Shown here in pieces: positions 23,530 to 35,655 of a stretch of 64,000 bases of DNA (position 1 is its first letter; every line of letters starts with the position of its first letter). The notes beneath the pieces were generated by a model that was not told the origin of the DNA, did no database searches, and worked only from the letters and a program-made list of their open reading frames with translations. A program made the position numbers and the translations under genes. This stretch comes from Cyrtodaria siliqua (lineage: Eukaryota; Mollusca; Bivalvia; Adapedonta; Hiatellidae), in the NCBI GenBank assembly GCA_037043455.1, contig JAWPHD010011448.1:19838-83837 (forward strand), read 5' to 3'.

Positions 23530-24175
23530 TGTTAAAACGTTTGAAATATCCAAACATCCTGGATCACGCCATACATAAATACGCTCAACAGTACGTTCGT
23601 CGATTCACTATCTGTATATGCAATGTTAAATCCGTTAAATATGTAACGTGACACGCTAATAATATCAATATAATTGTTAGAGTATATACGAAGAGATAGT
23701 ATCTGGGTAGAACCACCCAGCAAAACAATCAATACAACTTAAATAATCAATATTCTGTTCAATGCACACCTAGTATTGAATGACAAAAAAACGGATCGCC
23801 CATTGAAATAATTGAATTGAAATGTTTAAAGAGAAGATCGATCGGGAAGCATTATGGCTGTCAACCTAAATACGAATAAAACCGTAATTCATGTTAAATG
23901 TGTGAATGCACTGAAGTAGGTCCCATGGTCAGTACGATTTAATTATTGTAAACACAGTGATTTTATCGGTAAAACTAGAAGACTCTGCTAGTTTTTGTTG
24001 TATACATCTTTAGCATTAATTCATATGATATTTTAAGGGTCTTATAAATTATGTTTTTGATCGAATCACCCCTTTTCTGAATTAAATATACAACTTTGAA
24101 AAATATATACCCCATCTAATAATTAAACCGAAGGTAACATGCGGCTTAAGAGTGTTTTCAGTTATATAAGCATTC
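23530..24175. other. Upstream region of the B-box gene, nothing further recognised
   Basis: AT-rich sequence 5' of the ATG at 23500 in gene orientation. I cannot point to a convincing TATA box or upstream exon. Any promoter must lie here if the gene is a single exon. Confidence 0.35.
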
Positions 24176-24179
24176 GTTC

Positions 24180-24465
24180 AGATCGTTTCTTGTCCCTTCA
24201 ACGTCTCATCAGCACATTATAGATTATTTCGACCCGCTCCAGAGAGAGGGGACAGTTATATAGGAATCTAGGAACGTAGACCACTCTTACTATCAAAACG
24301 ATTCCTTTAGTACTTTAAGGTGATCGGATGATAGATTCCCGGCTATATAACGTGATATACCGGACCACCCGGCTAAGGAAAATTATCTTGCCCACGAACA
24401 CTCGGACGAAAATCAGTGACGCCGGTACGCTTAAAATCCGGTTTAATATACATCTTGCTATCGAT
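24180..24465 (-). mobile_element. Diverged SINE, same family as 14871
   Basis: The reverse complement shows gttcgtgggcaagataa, ttagccgggtggtccggtat, gatagtaagagtggtctacg, ctctctctggagcgggtc and gtgctgatgagacgttg, colinear with the SINE body at 14871-15181 but heavily mutated. Confidence 0.65.
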
Positions 24466-25059
24466 TGGGCCACGCAAACTTTAATGTAAAACTTTAATAT
24501 GAATTAACACAGTGCAAGAAACAAGTTATTCGTATAGACTTAGCTCTGATAGAAAATGTGTGCTGTTGTATAGATGTAAGTGCGTATAATGTTTCAAAGC
24601 AATATGGATTTTGGTATAATGTAAATTAACAAAGTGCAAACAGAAGGTCAAAGTCGTTCATATGACCTGTTGTTGTTGTAGGAACATAATGCTGTCATTT
24701 AGATGCACGATTGTATGGAGTTCGAAAGGTGTATGCATTTTGATTTCTACGTAATCAACTTAATAATAATCTTTAATGTAAAAACATGTAATGTTAATTA
24801 ACATTTGAAACAATTCGTACGAACCTTCCTTTATTAGGAACACACTGCTGTGATGTAGATGTAAATTTCTGTACAGACAAGTCAAGTTTTTAGATTTGAA
24901 GACAAGAAAGTACCTGTGTTCAGTACTTATTCAGTGCTACTTTTACTATTCTTATTCATCCTGGTACCTATGTGTGACTAAAAGGTTGAAAAGAAATTAC
25001 AACTTTCTCAAAATAATGTTTCATTTCTAATTAATAATATGAGGCCAAGAGAAAGTATA

Positions 25060-25345
25060 AATAAGTGTGTTCTTTTAAATATATGTGTTTTAAATGTTGA
25101 ACATAGAAACAAGCAACTTCGTCTTAATCATGTATACATACGATTTTTTATGAAAATTGTCCATCTTACATGCATGAGAATTTTGTTATAGTAAAAGAGG
25201 TAAACACTTATTACACTAGATCAAGCAATTTTGAATGTAATGTCCCCCTTTGCGATGGAGCTTAAAATATCACATTATTTTATAGTGCTATTAAAGACTG
25301 GAATTCCCTACCTGATCAATTAAAGATGATATAAAATGTTATTTT
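25060..25345 (+). pseudogene. LINE reverse-transcriptase C-terminal fragment
   Basis: Broken frames encode RNKQLRLNHVY, ihlTcMRI-like, then DQAILNVMSPFAMELKIS and a degraded kdWNSLPDQLK-type end (tggaattccctacctgatca). This order is the conserved C-terminal tail of CR1/L2-group LINE proteins. There are several stops; dead. Confidence 0.6.
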
Positions 25346-25389
25346 TTTTTATTTTCTGTTACAAAATACCTTTTAGAGAAAGTACTGTT

Positions 25390-25500
25390 ATTTTTATGAA
25401 TATTGAGTTCTACTCAACCCGGTGCTAGAGGGCGTGAACGGTAGCAAACATATTTCACTACCGTCTCAATCAAACCGAGACTGCTATATTTCGTATGTAG
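25390..25500 (+). mobile_element. Family B fragment
   Basis: attgagttctactcaacccg, then gtgaacggtagcaaacatat and cactaccgtctcaatcaaac. A deletion has fused hairpin 1 and hairpin 2. Confidence 0.65.
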
Positions 25501-25961
25501 ATATTTTACAGTATGGGAGGCACTCTCTGAAGAAGCGCTATTCCAGGTATATAAACATAACACGGTGTATAGAGGCTACTGAAGTGGCTAGATACAATCG
25601 TCATCACATGCATTAAATATTAAAAGAATACGGTGGCATTACTGTGGCGAGTGGAACCTTTTGTAGAACTTGCACTGACAAACGTGTTACAAACGTGTTA
25701 CTCCTCAAAATAAGTCAATTTTTGTTTTATCCATTATGTTAGTACACGGTTATTGGGTATGTGGTCAGTCGAATTCTGAAAAGTTATCAGGTAATATAGA
25801 AACATCCGCTTTCTTTTTTGATTAAATAAAATCCTGTGGTTGCTCATTATAAATATGGATACATCCTGTGGTTTTACTAAAAGATGATTTGTTTTATTTT
25901 TACAATAACATATACGTGTATCGTTTCGAAATTTCGCTGGATGTGGACTTTATTGTTAAAG

Positions 25962-26195
25962 TTGAATTGAATTGAATTAGATTTTATAGTCACACCGACA
26001 GCTAAGGTCATATGGAGTGTCCCCAGGTACCAGTGGTGGAGGAAGACTCATATACCACCGCCGTTCCACAAGCCAACTCGATAGCTTCCTCATATAAAGA
26101 TTCCTAGGCCCATGAGGATTCGAACCCACAGCGGTGAAGGGCAAGTTATTTCAAGTCAGAGACTCTAACCACCCGGCCGCGGCCACCTTCATGGT
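25962..26195 (-). mobile_element. tRNA-derived SINE, second family
   Basis: Read in reverse: an A-box-like gggtggttagagtctctgac, then a B box gggttcgaatcctcatgg, a body, and a ttcaattcaattcaac tail at the low-coordinate end. The sequence differs from the 14871 SINE outside the tail. Confidence 0.7.
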
Positions 26196-26204
26196 AGAGA
26201 TTTC

Positions 26205-26490
26205 CATATAATGGGATGTACTTTTATTTACACTGTCTTGTCAATTTGAGCGCTGAAGACCGGATAATAGCGAGATTATGTACAATTAACATATATTTAA
26301 GCTTACTTTATCCTCAATGCTTCTTGCCTACTGACCGTTTCAAGCCGGTAACCCTGTCTTCATCACTGGTTGTGTTGTGTATTGTCCTTGCATTGCATAG
26401 TTAATTTGCTCTTTGTTTGCGGTGCAGTACGGATCAACGGTGCCATTGTGTTTGAGTGTTGTGAGTTCTAAAGGACCATTTTGTTCTCAT
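26205..26490 (+). mobile_element. Subfamily D fragment
   Basis: Contains tttacactgtcttgtcaatt, gcctactgaccgtttcaagc, cggtaaccctgtcttcatca and gttaatttgctctttgtttg. It closely matches 54425-54720 and directly abuts the minus-strand SINE ending near 26195. Confidence 0.6.
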
Positions 26491-27489
26491 TTTTTAAAAC
26501 AGAAAGAACTACACACATATTTTATCTCCATAAAATGATATATACACTCATAACAGATATAAACGATTTCGAAGAAACTATATGACTTGTCTAATGTTAT
26601 TAATTGTTACCAATGAACGCTTTTTATTTTGATCACGTGCAACGCCTGCTGATTGTCGTCAAATTTAATTGTCGGCTGTGGTAGATTCTACCTAATATTG
26701 CAAACACATGCAGAATACTCTGAATACAGAATACAGAGTTTGACTGGGGACACCATGCATATAATATAATCACACGCACAACTTGCAGATTATGTATAAT
26801 TTAGTTTCATTTCCTTTAGAAACCCAGCTCTCTAGCACACTGAGTAAATTGACATTTTAATCTGTAGGGCCAAGTGGTTCTGAAAACAAAACATATTCCG
26901 ATTTACAAGTCAATGTTAACCCTAGAAAAGTAAACTGAGAATACAAGGCAAAACAACCTAGTAGGTTAGAGTTGGAAATACAGCACCATTTTTATCTTTA
27001 TTGAAACTAAAGGTATAGGACATTTAAATACAGTATTAGAGATATACTTGGTGAATCGTCAGAGGTATTGTTTAGAATTCTAGAATTTCTAATATCTTTG
27101 CCATTTAATTCATGTAAACATTACTCATACAGAAGAGTTGTATTATAACCGAGAGTTACCTCCCATAAATTAGATATCGAAACTGGTAGATGTAATAGGG
27201 AATCATCTTTGAAAAGAATGGATATATTTTGCAATAAATTAAAGTACGATTTGCACGTTCTTTGCAGTTCACGTTATAGGACACTATACGACCAAGATAT
27301 TAAAAAAAACACTTTATAAAACAGTAGTGCGTTTCAAAATTGAAAATTATAAAACTATTAGAAACTTAGAAAAGTATATCTAAAAACGTTTTAGCTGAGA
27401 AAAAAACAACATACACGGTATAAAGACGTCATTACAAAGAGATTGGCTAAATTAATTCATTATTATATAACTTTTAGCTCTACTGATTA

Positions 27490-27990
27490 AAGATCGGCAG
27501 AGCTTATGCCGTGGTGCGGCGTCCATCGGCCTTCGTTCGTCCGTCTGTAGATGTAAATTACCTTCTGTAAACTGTTATGTTAGCGACTACTCCCCTGAAA
27601 CTACTGAAATACATTTCAAGAAACTTTACAGGAATGTTACTCCTAATGTCTAGTTGATCCTAGCAAAACATTTAATTCAAGTGGATGTTAAATCGAAGAT
27701 GGCCATCAAAGCAAAAAAATAGATTTTAAAAATACATGTTTGTGGCGATTTCTTTTCAGAAACCATAAGTGGTATTTGTTTGGAACCTTACTTAACGGAT
27801 TGGCATGACATGTAGTTGGTCCTAAACGAAATTCATTTCGATTCGATGTCAAACATGGCCGCCAACGACCATCTTCGTTTACATATAATTATAAAGAAAA
27901 CACTTGTGGCAACTACTCGTATAAAACTACTTTACGGACTTTTATGAAAAGTTTATGAACTTGATATAGCATATAACACACCAAAGAAAT
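27490..27990 (+). repeat. Degenerate dimeric repeat block
   Basis: cgttcgtccgtctgtag start, then two related units, each with an aagaaactttac or ttacggac-type stretch and gaagatggccatc or aacatggccgcca. Non-coding repeat type seen widely in bivalves (from memory). Confidence 0.45.
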
Positions 27991-28074
27991 GTGAATGTAA
28001 TACATCAACTTTTGCTATGCTTTAGCAGGTCATGTGATGACTGGTAATTATGATATTGTAGATAAACGTAGTCG

Positions 28075-28980
28075 GCATCAAAATGGTTGGCAATAGAGAT
28101 ACCGCCTTGGACAGTGCAGTGGCAAATAGGCCTCCGGGAGTTTAAACCAGGTACAAGGGTGCACCAAACGTCTCTCTTATCCTATTGTCATCCCAATTAA
28201 CGGGACAGTGTAAATAAAGATATCCCCGCCAGGTTATACACTTTAACAAACAAGGCAGCATTAATGTGCAATATAATAACAACACATACATGATCATGTA
28301 TATACAATATTAAAAAAGGCATAGAAAGCCCCTAAGTAAGTACTCAATATTGGCAGTAGCCAGAGCAACAAGAGAACAAGCCGTTAAGGGTACGACTAGA
28401 CAAGAGTAAAGACAAACATCCAACGCTACAGTTCTATAAGGATTTAGGTAGACGTCATCACAGGGTCCACAATCTGTCCGGTCATCGCACAATAAAAAAA
28501 GGAAAGCATAGTGGCGAACTGTATATAGATCAACGACTAAACATGCAGTATGTAGCGAAATGATAGGATCATAACCTCTTTTTATAAATAAGTTTAATAA
28601 AGATTGTATGAAAGTGATTATGACAAAGGATCTGACGAAGTCTGTAAATCACATCACCATAGAAGTCAGGCTGTGATAATCCTCGTCGTAGAAGAGTTCT
28701 TAAATTACTTTTATATTGTAAAAGTAGATCAGTGTTTCGATAATAAATCTTGCACAGTTTTTTCGAAGTTTATGGTAACGGTAGCCCTTCTGGGATAGCT
28801 ATTTAGTTATAAAACCATTACGAATGTTAAAGTCCTCTACACGATATACACGCTCTAGAGTAACAAATAAGTTCAGACACATATACCCCATAAGAAATAG
28901 CTCGGGGAACATCCCAATCTAAACATGCTAAACGGGGATAATTAACTATATCGAAATTAAAACCATCTCTCGTAAAACCT
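28075..28980 (-). mobile_element. Penelope-like element, 3' half (RT C-terminus plus 3' region)
   Basis: Reverse orientation. The 3' module occupies 28075-28450; RT C-terminal sequence follows, with tagaagtcaggctgtgataa and tagaagagttcttaaattac, extending upstream to catctctcgtaaaacc near 28980. Frameshifted. It abuts the oppositely oriented copy at 28981. Confidence 0.75.
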
Positions 28981-29715
28981 TTGCAAAATTGTATTATCGT
29001 AACCCACGGACTATCACAACCTGACTTCTATGGTGACGTGATTTACAAACATCGTAGATTCTTCGTCATGATCACTTTCGTACTATCTTTGTTAAACTTG
29101 TTAAATGATTTATTAAAAGAGGTTATGACCCTATCATTTTGCAACGCACTGCATGCTTTCCTCTTTAATTGTGCGATGACCGGACAGGCTGTGGACCTTA
29201 TGATGACGTCTACCCAAAAGGACGTTGACATTTGATGTTTGTCTGCAATCTTGTCTTGTCGTGCCCTCAATGATTTGTTCTCTTGTTGCCCTGGTTTCTG
29301 CCAAGTCATTGAGTACCTTCTTTGTGGCTTTCTATGCTATTTTCTTTTGTAGTTATATATACACACGAGCATCTTTGTGTTTTACTTATATTGCCTATTA
29401 ATGCTGCCTTGTTGGATAGATAATAGTTCATGGCGGTGATTTCTTTATTTCCACTGTCCCATTTTATTGGGATGACAGTAGGGTAAGTGTGAGGTTTGGT
29501 GCACACTAGAACCTGGTTTAAAGCCCATCGGCCTTTTTTTGCCACAGACCGTTCGAAGGTGGTAGCCCTATTGTCAACCCTTTTGCGTTTGTGATGTCTT
29601 ATTTGGCATTTTATTCATCTTTATAGTTGTTTTTTGTTTCTGTGTGTGTTTGTGGTTGACTCTCGTCCTTGAATGCTACTTTTTCTGTTCGACTTGTATA
29701 TATATATTTACATCA
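28981..29715 (+). mobile_element. Penelope-like element, 3' half, head-to-head with the previous copy
   Basis: Begins in the RT C-terminus (ctatcacaacctgacttcta = LSQPDFYGD), continues through tttgcaacgcactgcatgct and gatgaccggacaggctgtgg, and runs to the 3' end near 29715. Together with 28075-28980 it forms an imperfect palindrome with arms above 700 bases. Confidence 0.75.
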
Positions 29716-29800
29716 AAAGCTTGTTAACCGATATGACAATAATAAGTATGAGGACAATATAAAAATCGTTCATTGGTATCCGGTGAAGATCGCCAGGTAC

Positions 29801-30058
29801 GCCAGGTATAATTGTATTTATCGGAACCAACGCTCTGCTTTACATTACCATCTTAAACGCGTATAACCTTATCCGGTATGCCAGAAATATGTGCCATAGA
29901 GATATATACATGTATCATTAAATTTGAACGCCAGGTATAATTGTATTTATCGGAACCAACGCTCTGCTTTACATTACCATCTTAAACGCGTATAACCTTA
30001 TCCGGTATGCCAGAAATATGTGCCATAGAGATATATACATGTATCATTAAATTTGATT
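29801..30058 (+). repeat. Near-perfect 129-bp tandem duplication
   Basis: Two adjacent copies, 29801-29929 and 29930-30058, identical by eye except for the last two bases. Each contains ccggtatgcc near its end, a motif also found as inverted termini of the repeat at 14471-14870. The perfect identity implies a very recent duplication or an assembly artefact. Confidence 0.85.
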
Positions 30059-30074
30059 ACAGTAGTGTGCAAGA

Positions 30075-30177
30075 CATCCAGATGATAGGGACGTAGTTTA
30101 TGTCACATAGTAAAGTGAGACTTTGAAGTCACCCTAGTGACGCAGTTCTTGTCACTTGGCAGAGTAAAAGTGGATAT
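30075..30177 (+). repeat. Degenerate seed units of the 45-bp minisatellite
   Basis: Two or three diverged stretches of the tagtgacg...gtcac...agagtaa pattern, related to the array at 30.67 kb but with a longer spacer. They are separated from the array by a Penelope-like fragment (30178-30625). The likeness is by eye and partial. Confidence 0.45.
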
Positions 30178-30625
30178 AATAGTCGAACGGAAAATAAAGC
30201 ATTAAAGCACAGTCAACCATAAACACGCACAGAAACAAACAACTACTACAAATATGAATAAAGGGCAAGACATGACATCACAAACACAAACGGTTGACAA
30301 AGGAGATACCGCCTTGGAGCGGTCAGTGGCAAAACATACCGTTGGGGTTTAAAGCAGGTTCTAGGGTGCACCAAGCCTAACTCTTACCCTATTGTCATCC
30401 CAATAAAGCGGGACATCGTAAATAAAGATATCCCCGCCGGTCTATTTTCTCTAACAAACAAGGCAGCATTAATATATAACTGAAACACAAAAATGATCAT
30501 GTATATAATATAAAAAAAAAAAAAGCCCAAAAAGATACAGAGCAAGTACAGTAGAAGTCAAAGCAACAAGAGAACAAATCGTTAAGGGTACGACACGGCA
30601 AGATTTAAGAAAAAAAATCAAAGTG
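30178..30625 (-). mobile_element. Penelope-like 3' fragment splitting the 45-bp repeat
   Basis: Full 3' module in reverse, including acggttgacaaaggagatac, cgccttggagcggtcagtgg and cgttaagggtacgacacggc. Degenerate minisatellite units lie on both sides. Confidence 0.7.
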
Positions 30626-30671
30626 TGGAAATCGTTATAGTGACGCTGTTTAAGTCACAGAGAAGAGTATG

Positions 30672-32021
30672 TTTGAAAGTCGTGTAGGTGATAGTGACGT
30701 CACGGAGAATAGTATGGTTAGAAGTCGTGTAAATGATAGTGACGGCACGGATAATAGTATGGTTAGAAGTCATGTAAATGATAGTGACGGCACGGAGAAT
30801 AGTATGGTTAGAAGTCGTGTAAATGATAGTGACGGCACGGAGAATTGTATGGTTAGAAGTCGTGTAGGTGATAGTGATGTCACGGAGAATTGTATGGTTA
30901 GAAGTCGTGTAAATGATAGTGACGCCACGGAGAATAGTATCATTAGAAAACGTGTAAATGATAGTGACGGCACGGAGAATAGTATGGTTAGAAGTCGTGT
31001 AGGTGATAGTGACGTCACGCAGAATAGTATGGTTAGAAGTCGTGTAAATGATAGTGACGGCACGGAGAATAGCATGGTTAGAAGTCGTGTAGGTGATAGT
31101 GATGTCACGGAAAATTGTATGGTTAGAAGTCGTGTAAATGATAGTGACGGCACGGAGAATAGTATCGTTAGAAGTCGTGTAGGTGATAGTGACGGCACGG
31201 ATAATAGTATGGTTAGAAGTCGTGTAAATGATAGTGACGGCACGGAGAATAGTATGGTTAGAAGTCGTGTAGGTGATGGTGATGTCACGGAGAATTGTAT
31301 GGTTAGAAGTCGTGTAAATGATAGTGACGGCACGGAGAATAGTATCGTTAAAAGTCGTGTAGGTGATAGTGACGGCACGGAGAATAGTATGGTTAGAAGT
31401 CGTGTAAATGATAGTGACGGCACGGAGAATAGTATCGTTAGAAGTCGTGTAGGAGATAGTGACGTCACGGAGAATTGTATGGTTAGAAGTCGTGTAAATG
31501 ATAATGACGGCACGGAGAATAGTATCGTTAGAAGTCGTGTAGGTGATAGTTATGTCACGGAGAATTGTATGGTTAGAAGTCGTGTAAATGATAGTGACGG
31601 CACGGAGAATAGTATCGTTAGAAGTCGTGTAGGTGATAGTGATGTCACAGAGAATAGTATCGTTAGAAGTCGTGTAGGTGATAGTGACGGCACGGATAAT
31701 AGTATCGTTAGAAGTCGTGTAGGTGATAGTGACGGCACGGAGAATTGTATGGTTAGAAGTCGTGTAAATGATAGTGACGGCACGGAGAATAGTATGGTAA
31801 GAAGATTTGTAGGTGATAGTGATGGCATGGAGAATAATATCGTTAGAAGTCGTGTAGGTGATAGTGACGGCACGGAGAATAGTTTCGTTAGAAGTCGTGT
31901 AGGTGATAATGACGGCACGGAGAACAGTATGGTTAGAAGTCGTGTAAATGATAGTGACGGCACGGAGAATAGTATCGTTAGAAGACGTGTAGATGATCGT
32001 GACGTCACGGAAAAGAATAAG
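30672..32021 (+). repeat. 45-bp minisatellite, 30 units, open reading frame throughout
   Basis: Thirty head-to-tail 45-bp units. Because 45 is divisible by three, an ATG at 30669 opens a 476-codon frame of VRSRVNDSDGTENSM-like units up to a TAA at 32097. The opposite strand is also open for 247 and 152 codons. Units come in two main types (RVND and RVGD). Units 8-21 alternate strictly, giving a 90-bp higher-order period. Variation between units is mostly amino-acid changing (aat/ggt, agt/tgt, atg/atc, gtc/ggc), which argues against selection on the protein. I call it a satellite with a fortuitous frame. A degenerate unit precedes it near 30625-30668. Confidence 0.9.
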
Positions 32022-32099
32022 GTTGGAAGTCGTTCAAATGTATCTTTGTCAATTTTATTACAGATCGTCTTAATTGAATGGATGTTTGTTTATAAATAA

Positions 32100-32925
32100 A
32101 CAGGAACTTTCTAAACGTTTGATTATGCAATATGCATTGCCTCAACATGCGTACGTGTGTAATGGATTTTCTTGAAACGTTGATATATTGTATTTTGTAG
32201 AAAATAAAATCTCCACATTTATTTATTTTCACTCATCATTTATATCAGCGGCTATTGTGCGTTTAGAGGGAAGTCATTAAAATATATTAAAATACATTAT
32301 TTTAGTTTTTATAATAATTAATTAATAACCTTTTGAATAAAAACAATACAGTGGTTTGGGTGAATTAGTATTTGTATAGTTAAAGAAATTAGTGGTACTA
32401 CTGAAAAGGTGATCCCATGGAAGCAATAAACATAAAATTCTAAGAAGCAACACCTCACGCGTCTCCTAGCACCGGCTGTAGCGATATCCTACTCTAAAGC
32501 AACACCGGATGAGCTTGATGATCCTAAAGGACCAGTAAATAATAACACTACTGATTTTTAGTCGGCATGGTATGCCGACTAATATCTTACTGTACTTTTT
32601 TTTAAGACAAACGGCATCTGTGAATTGTTTTCGAATTTTAAATATAAGATTACCTTTTTATCTTATGTTTAAAAATGCACCCACTTCATGCCTTCAGATA
32701 TATACACCAATTCACAATTGACTATAACTTATAAATGCCGCAACCGTCCTGAATTTTGGAAGTCCCTTTATATATATATATATATAAATAAAATTATATA
32801 TATATATATATTTCAGATCGTTCACCATCTGGTCGACTATTAGAATGTTTAAAACAATATTTAAAAATATATTTTTTTCTTACCTAAATTCAAATTATAT
32901 GATAAAAATCGAATAGTAAATGAAG
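32100..32925. other. AT-rich intergenic region with (TA)n
   Basis: Contains a tatata tract at about 32770-32812 with a short interruption. No gene or known repeat recognised. Confidence 0.5.
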
Positions 32926-32929
32926 CACT

Positions 32930-33185
32930 CAAAAAACAAACGCAACCCAAACCGCGCATCCCAAACATCTATCAATTACAAGGATACATAGAAACAAAAT
33001 ATGACTCCACAAACATAAAAGGGTTAACAATGGAAATACCGCATTGGAACGGTCGGATGCAATTGCCGCTTGGGGTTAAACACCAAGCCTAACTATTACC
33101 AAAGTGTAAATAAAAAATCACCGACAGGTTACACCCTCTTACGCACTAGGCAAAATCAATAGGCAAAACAGTACAACACGAAGAT
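32930..33185 (-). mobile_element. Penelope-like 3' fragment
   Basis: acaaacataaaagggttaac, attggaacggtcgg and aggttacaccctcttacgca in reverse module order; internal deletions. Confidence 0.65.
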
Positions 33186-33424
33186 GAATATGTGTATATG
33201 AATGTAAAAAGAACAAATGCATCAAATGCAGCACAGCAATGCTATAGCCTGGGGGAGATTCTTCAAGATATTTCGAATATCCGATAACAAAGCGTCAACA
33301 AAACGTCAACGTTCAATAACGTTTTTCGTGTAAAATTGGAAAACACTGGACACATGCTCTGGAGCCTTAGTATCACCCGGTTTACTGGTATAAAACAACC
33401 AGTTGCCATTTTATCACTGACTAA

Positions 33425-33545
33425 TATTCATGATGGTAGCCTTATTGTCAATCGTTTGTTTGTTTATCATGTCTTTTATTTATGCTCATACTTGTTCTTT
33501 GTTTTGATGCTAATATATGGTTGACTGTTTTGTGTGCACGCTGCT
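33425..33545 (+). mobile_element. Penelope-like 3' terminal fragment
   Basis: gatggtagccttattgtcaa, gtttatcatgtcttttattt and atatggttgactgttttgtg in plus order. Confidence 0.55.
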
Positions 33546-34009
33546 GTTTATATCATTTTAATATTGTAACATTCTAGATGGGTACCTAAAAGGTGAATAT
33601 ATGACGTCTCGTCTTTAGCAAAATAATGACGTCATTGCAGTTGTTTAAAGATTGTGACGGCCTCTTACACTCTTCCATATAATCAAATGTTCTAACAGTT
33701 TATAACTGCTTCCACCGTTTTGCGACACTGCATTTTTCCCAAATGTTTACATCGTTTTACGAAACAGTCTTTACATGCATATAACATGTTAACGCAAATT
33801 AAAATAAATATAATTAAAATATAAGTTTGATCCATAAACTGCTATTAAAGGAAATAGGGAGGTCAATATGCATTTACATGTATTCATTCGACTTTAAGCA
33901 ACATGTAGAAATGTTTGTATGGTTTTTCGCTTGTGTGGCAATGTTTTTAAACAGTGGTGTTCTTGGTTAATTTAGTTGTTTCGTAGTTTAAGGTTAGCTC
34001 GCAATGACA

Positions 34010-34200
34010 TGCCAGAGTGAGTGCAGTCGTATGTACTTGTGTTTCATTCCATAATTACACGACCAATATTTTTTACTGTAGTTGTGAAGGTTTCTTTGAA
34101 TATTTAATTTTCTGTTTGTGGTACAGTGTTGTGGCATTGCCTGTGGGTGCTATGGTTTCTATAATACCATTTTCCCATGTTTTATTCAGTACAATGTATT
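34010..34200 (+). mobile_element. Diverged subfamily D fragment, duplicon copy 2
   Basis: Aligns with 570-770 through the ttctgtttgtggtacagtg and ctatggtttctataataccat stretches. It lies at the left edge of duplicon copy 2 and is consistent with inheritance through the duplication. Confidence 0.4.
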
Positions 34201-34460
34201 TCTACAACTCTCTTTTTGTGTATACAATTATGCTTTAACAGAAACGTTTTGGCATCAATAGAAAGGTTAAATATCTTTAGTATGATTAAAGACTTTATTT
34301 TTATGACGTATATAAAACAGAAGTTCAAGTCGTAAAATATTAGACGGTAGTTTACACATATATCTAGAAATACAGCTGAAATTCAATAAAAACAATAATA
34401 TTAAATAACACTATTCCACTTCTAGTATAAGTAAGGATAATACAAAGTTTACAGAGTATA

Positions 34461-34850
34461 TATTATAATATCTTATGATTTACTCTTTGTACCTGTGTAC
34501 ACATGTCCCCTATTGTTATAACACTTGTGAATAAAAGATCGCTCAACTGCAGAATCGTAGGAACAATCAGATTTATTCCGTAGTAGTTGTTTCGTACAAC
34601 GTTTTTGAAATATTTCAACATGATCTGATTTTAAAACACGTTGCCCTACATGGGGCTGCAAACCTTTGGCGTATTTTGGTTACTAGTAGCACCACCGAAA
34701 AGTCGTATTAAACTATATATAACCATGGTTAAGATCTGCAATCTGATTGGTTCCTACTATTCGGCATTTGAGCGATCTTTTATTCACAAGTATTATAAAA
34801 ATAAGGGACATGTGTACACAGGTACAAAGAATAAATCATAAGATATTATA
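34461..34850. mobile_element. Foldback element in duplicon copy 2
   Basis: Inverted repeat with arms 34461-34576 and 34739-34850, about 115 bases each and roughly 90 percent complementary. The outer ends read tattataatatcttatgatt and its complement. It encloses about 160 bases. In copy 1 only the inner part of each arm (around 990-1010 and 1170-1190) is recognisable. Confidence 0.75.
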
Positions 34851-35114
34851 ATGTATATTCCACATCATAATCTTATTCTTCTTAATTGCAATTACTGTAG
34901 ACGCAAACAATAATAATTATAGGTTTCAATTCATAGCGTAAACACTTAATCTTGCGCGGTGACCATGTGCGGTGCACTAGTTATTTTCGTCAACCTTTAC
35001 TACGCATAATAAACATGTTTAACGTTAATGGTTATGAACATTATATAAAGCTGCAATGTGTAATCAGTTATGTGACTTACAAGAAGAAAACATTTGGATT
35101 TAAGAGAAAATAGG

Positions 35115-35655
35115 TATAAAATACGGAACAGGAAATAAACCATCCACAGAACAAAGTCACCCAAAACAAAACACGCATTCAAAACAAAACAAAAGCAATC
35201 ATAAGAAAAAAAAAGAAGCAAATTATGCGACATCAACAATATAAAATTCGAACAGGAAATGCAGCATTCAAGAACCACAGACAAACAAAAGCACGCATAG
35301 AAACAAACGATTTTAAAGATGACTTTAAGGAAGACACGACAACACAAACATAAAATGGTTGACGATAGGGTTACCGCCTGGAAACGGTCAGTGGCAAATA
35401 GAGTCGCTGAGGGGTTTAAACCAGGATCTAGGGTGCACCAAACATCAGTTGTATCGCCAGGTTATATTCTCTAACACACAATCTAGCATTAATAGGCAAT
35501 ACAATTATAACACATAAATGATCATTAACATATAAATATAAAAAGTAAAAGCCTAGCAAAACACGAAAAGGTTGGCAATAGTAGCATTGCCTTGGAACGG
35601 TCAGTAACAAAGAGGCCGTACACTCTAAATTTGAGCACTTTGTTAACTTTTGTTT
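35115..35655 (-). mobile_element. Two or three overlapping Penelope-like 3' fragments
   Basis: The 3' terminus (gaacaggaaat...gcattcaag) occurs twice in a row (about 35125 and 35245), followed by the module body to 35575 and another partial ttggcaatagtagcattgcc. This is tandem 3'-end pile-up in one orientation. Confidence 0.65.

Noticed and set aside
30770..32008. Long minus-strand frames across the 45-bp array
   Set aside because: They are a consequence of a unit length divisible by three and mirror the plus-strand repeat; no start context or non-repeat sequence supports a protein.
35000..35347. 115-codon Phe/Cys-rich minus-strand ORF resembling a membrane protein
   Set aside because: It lies in the T-rich strand of the Penelope-like 3' module; the same hydrophobic frames recur at other copies.
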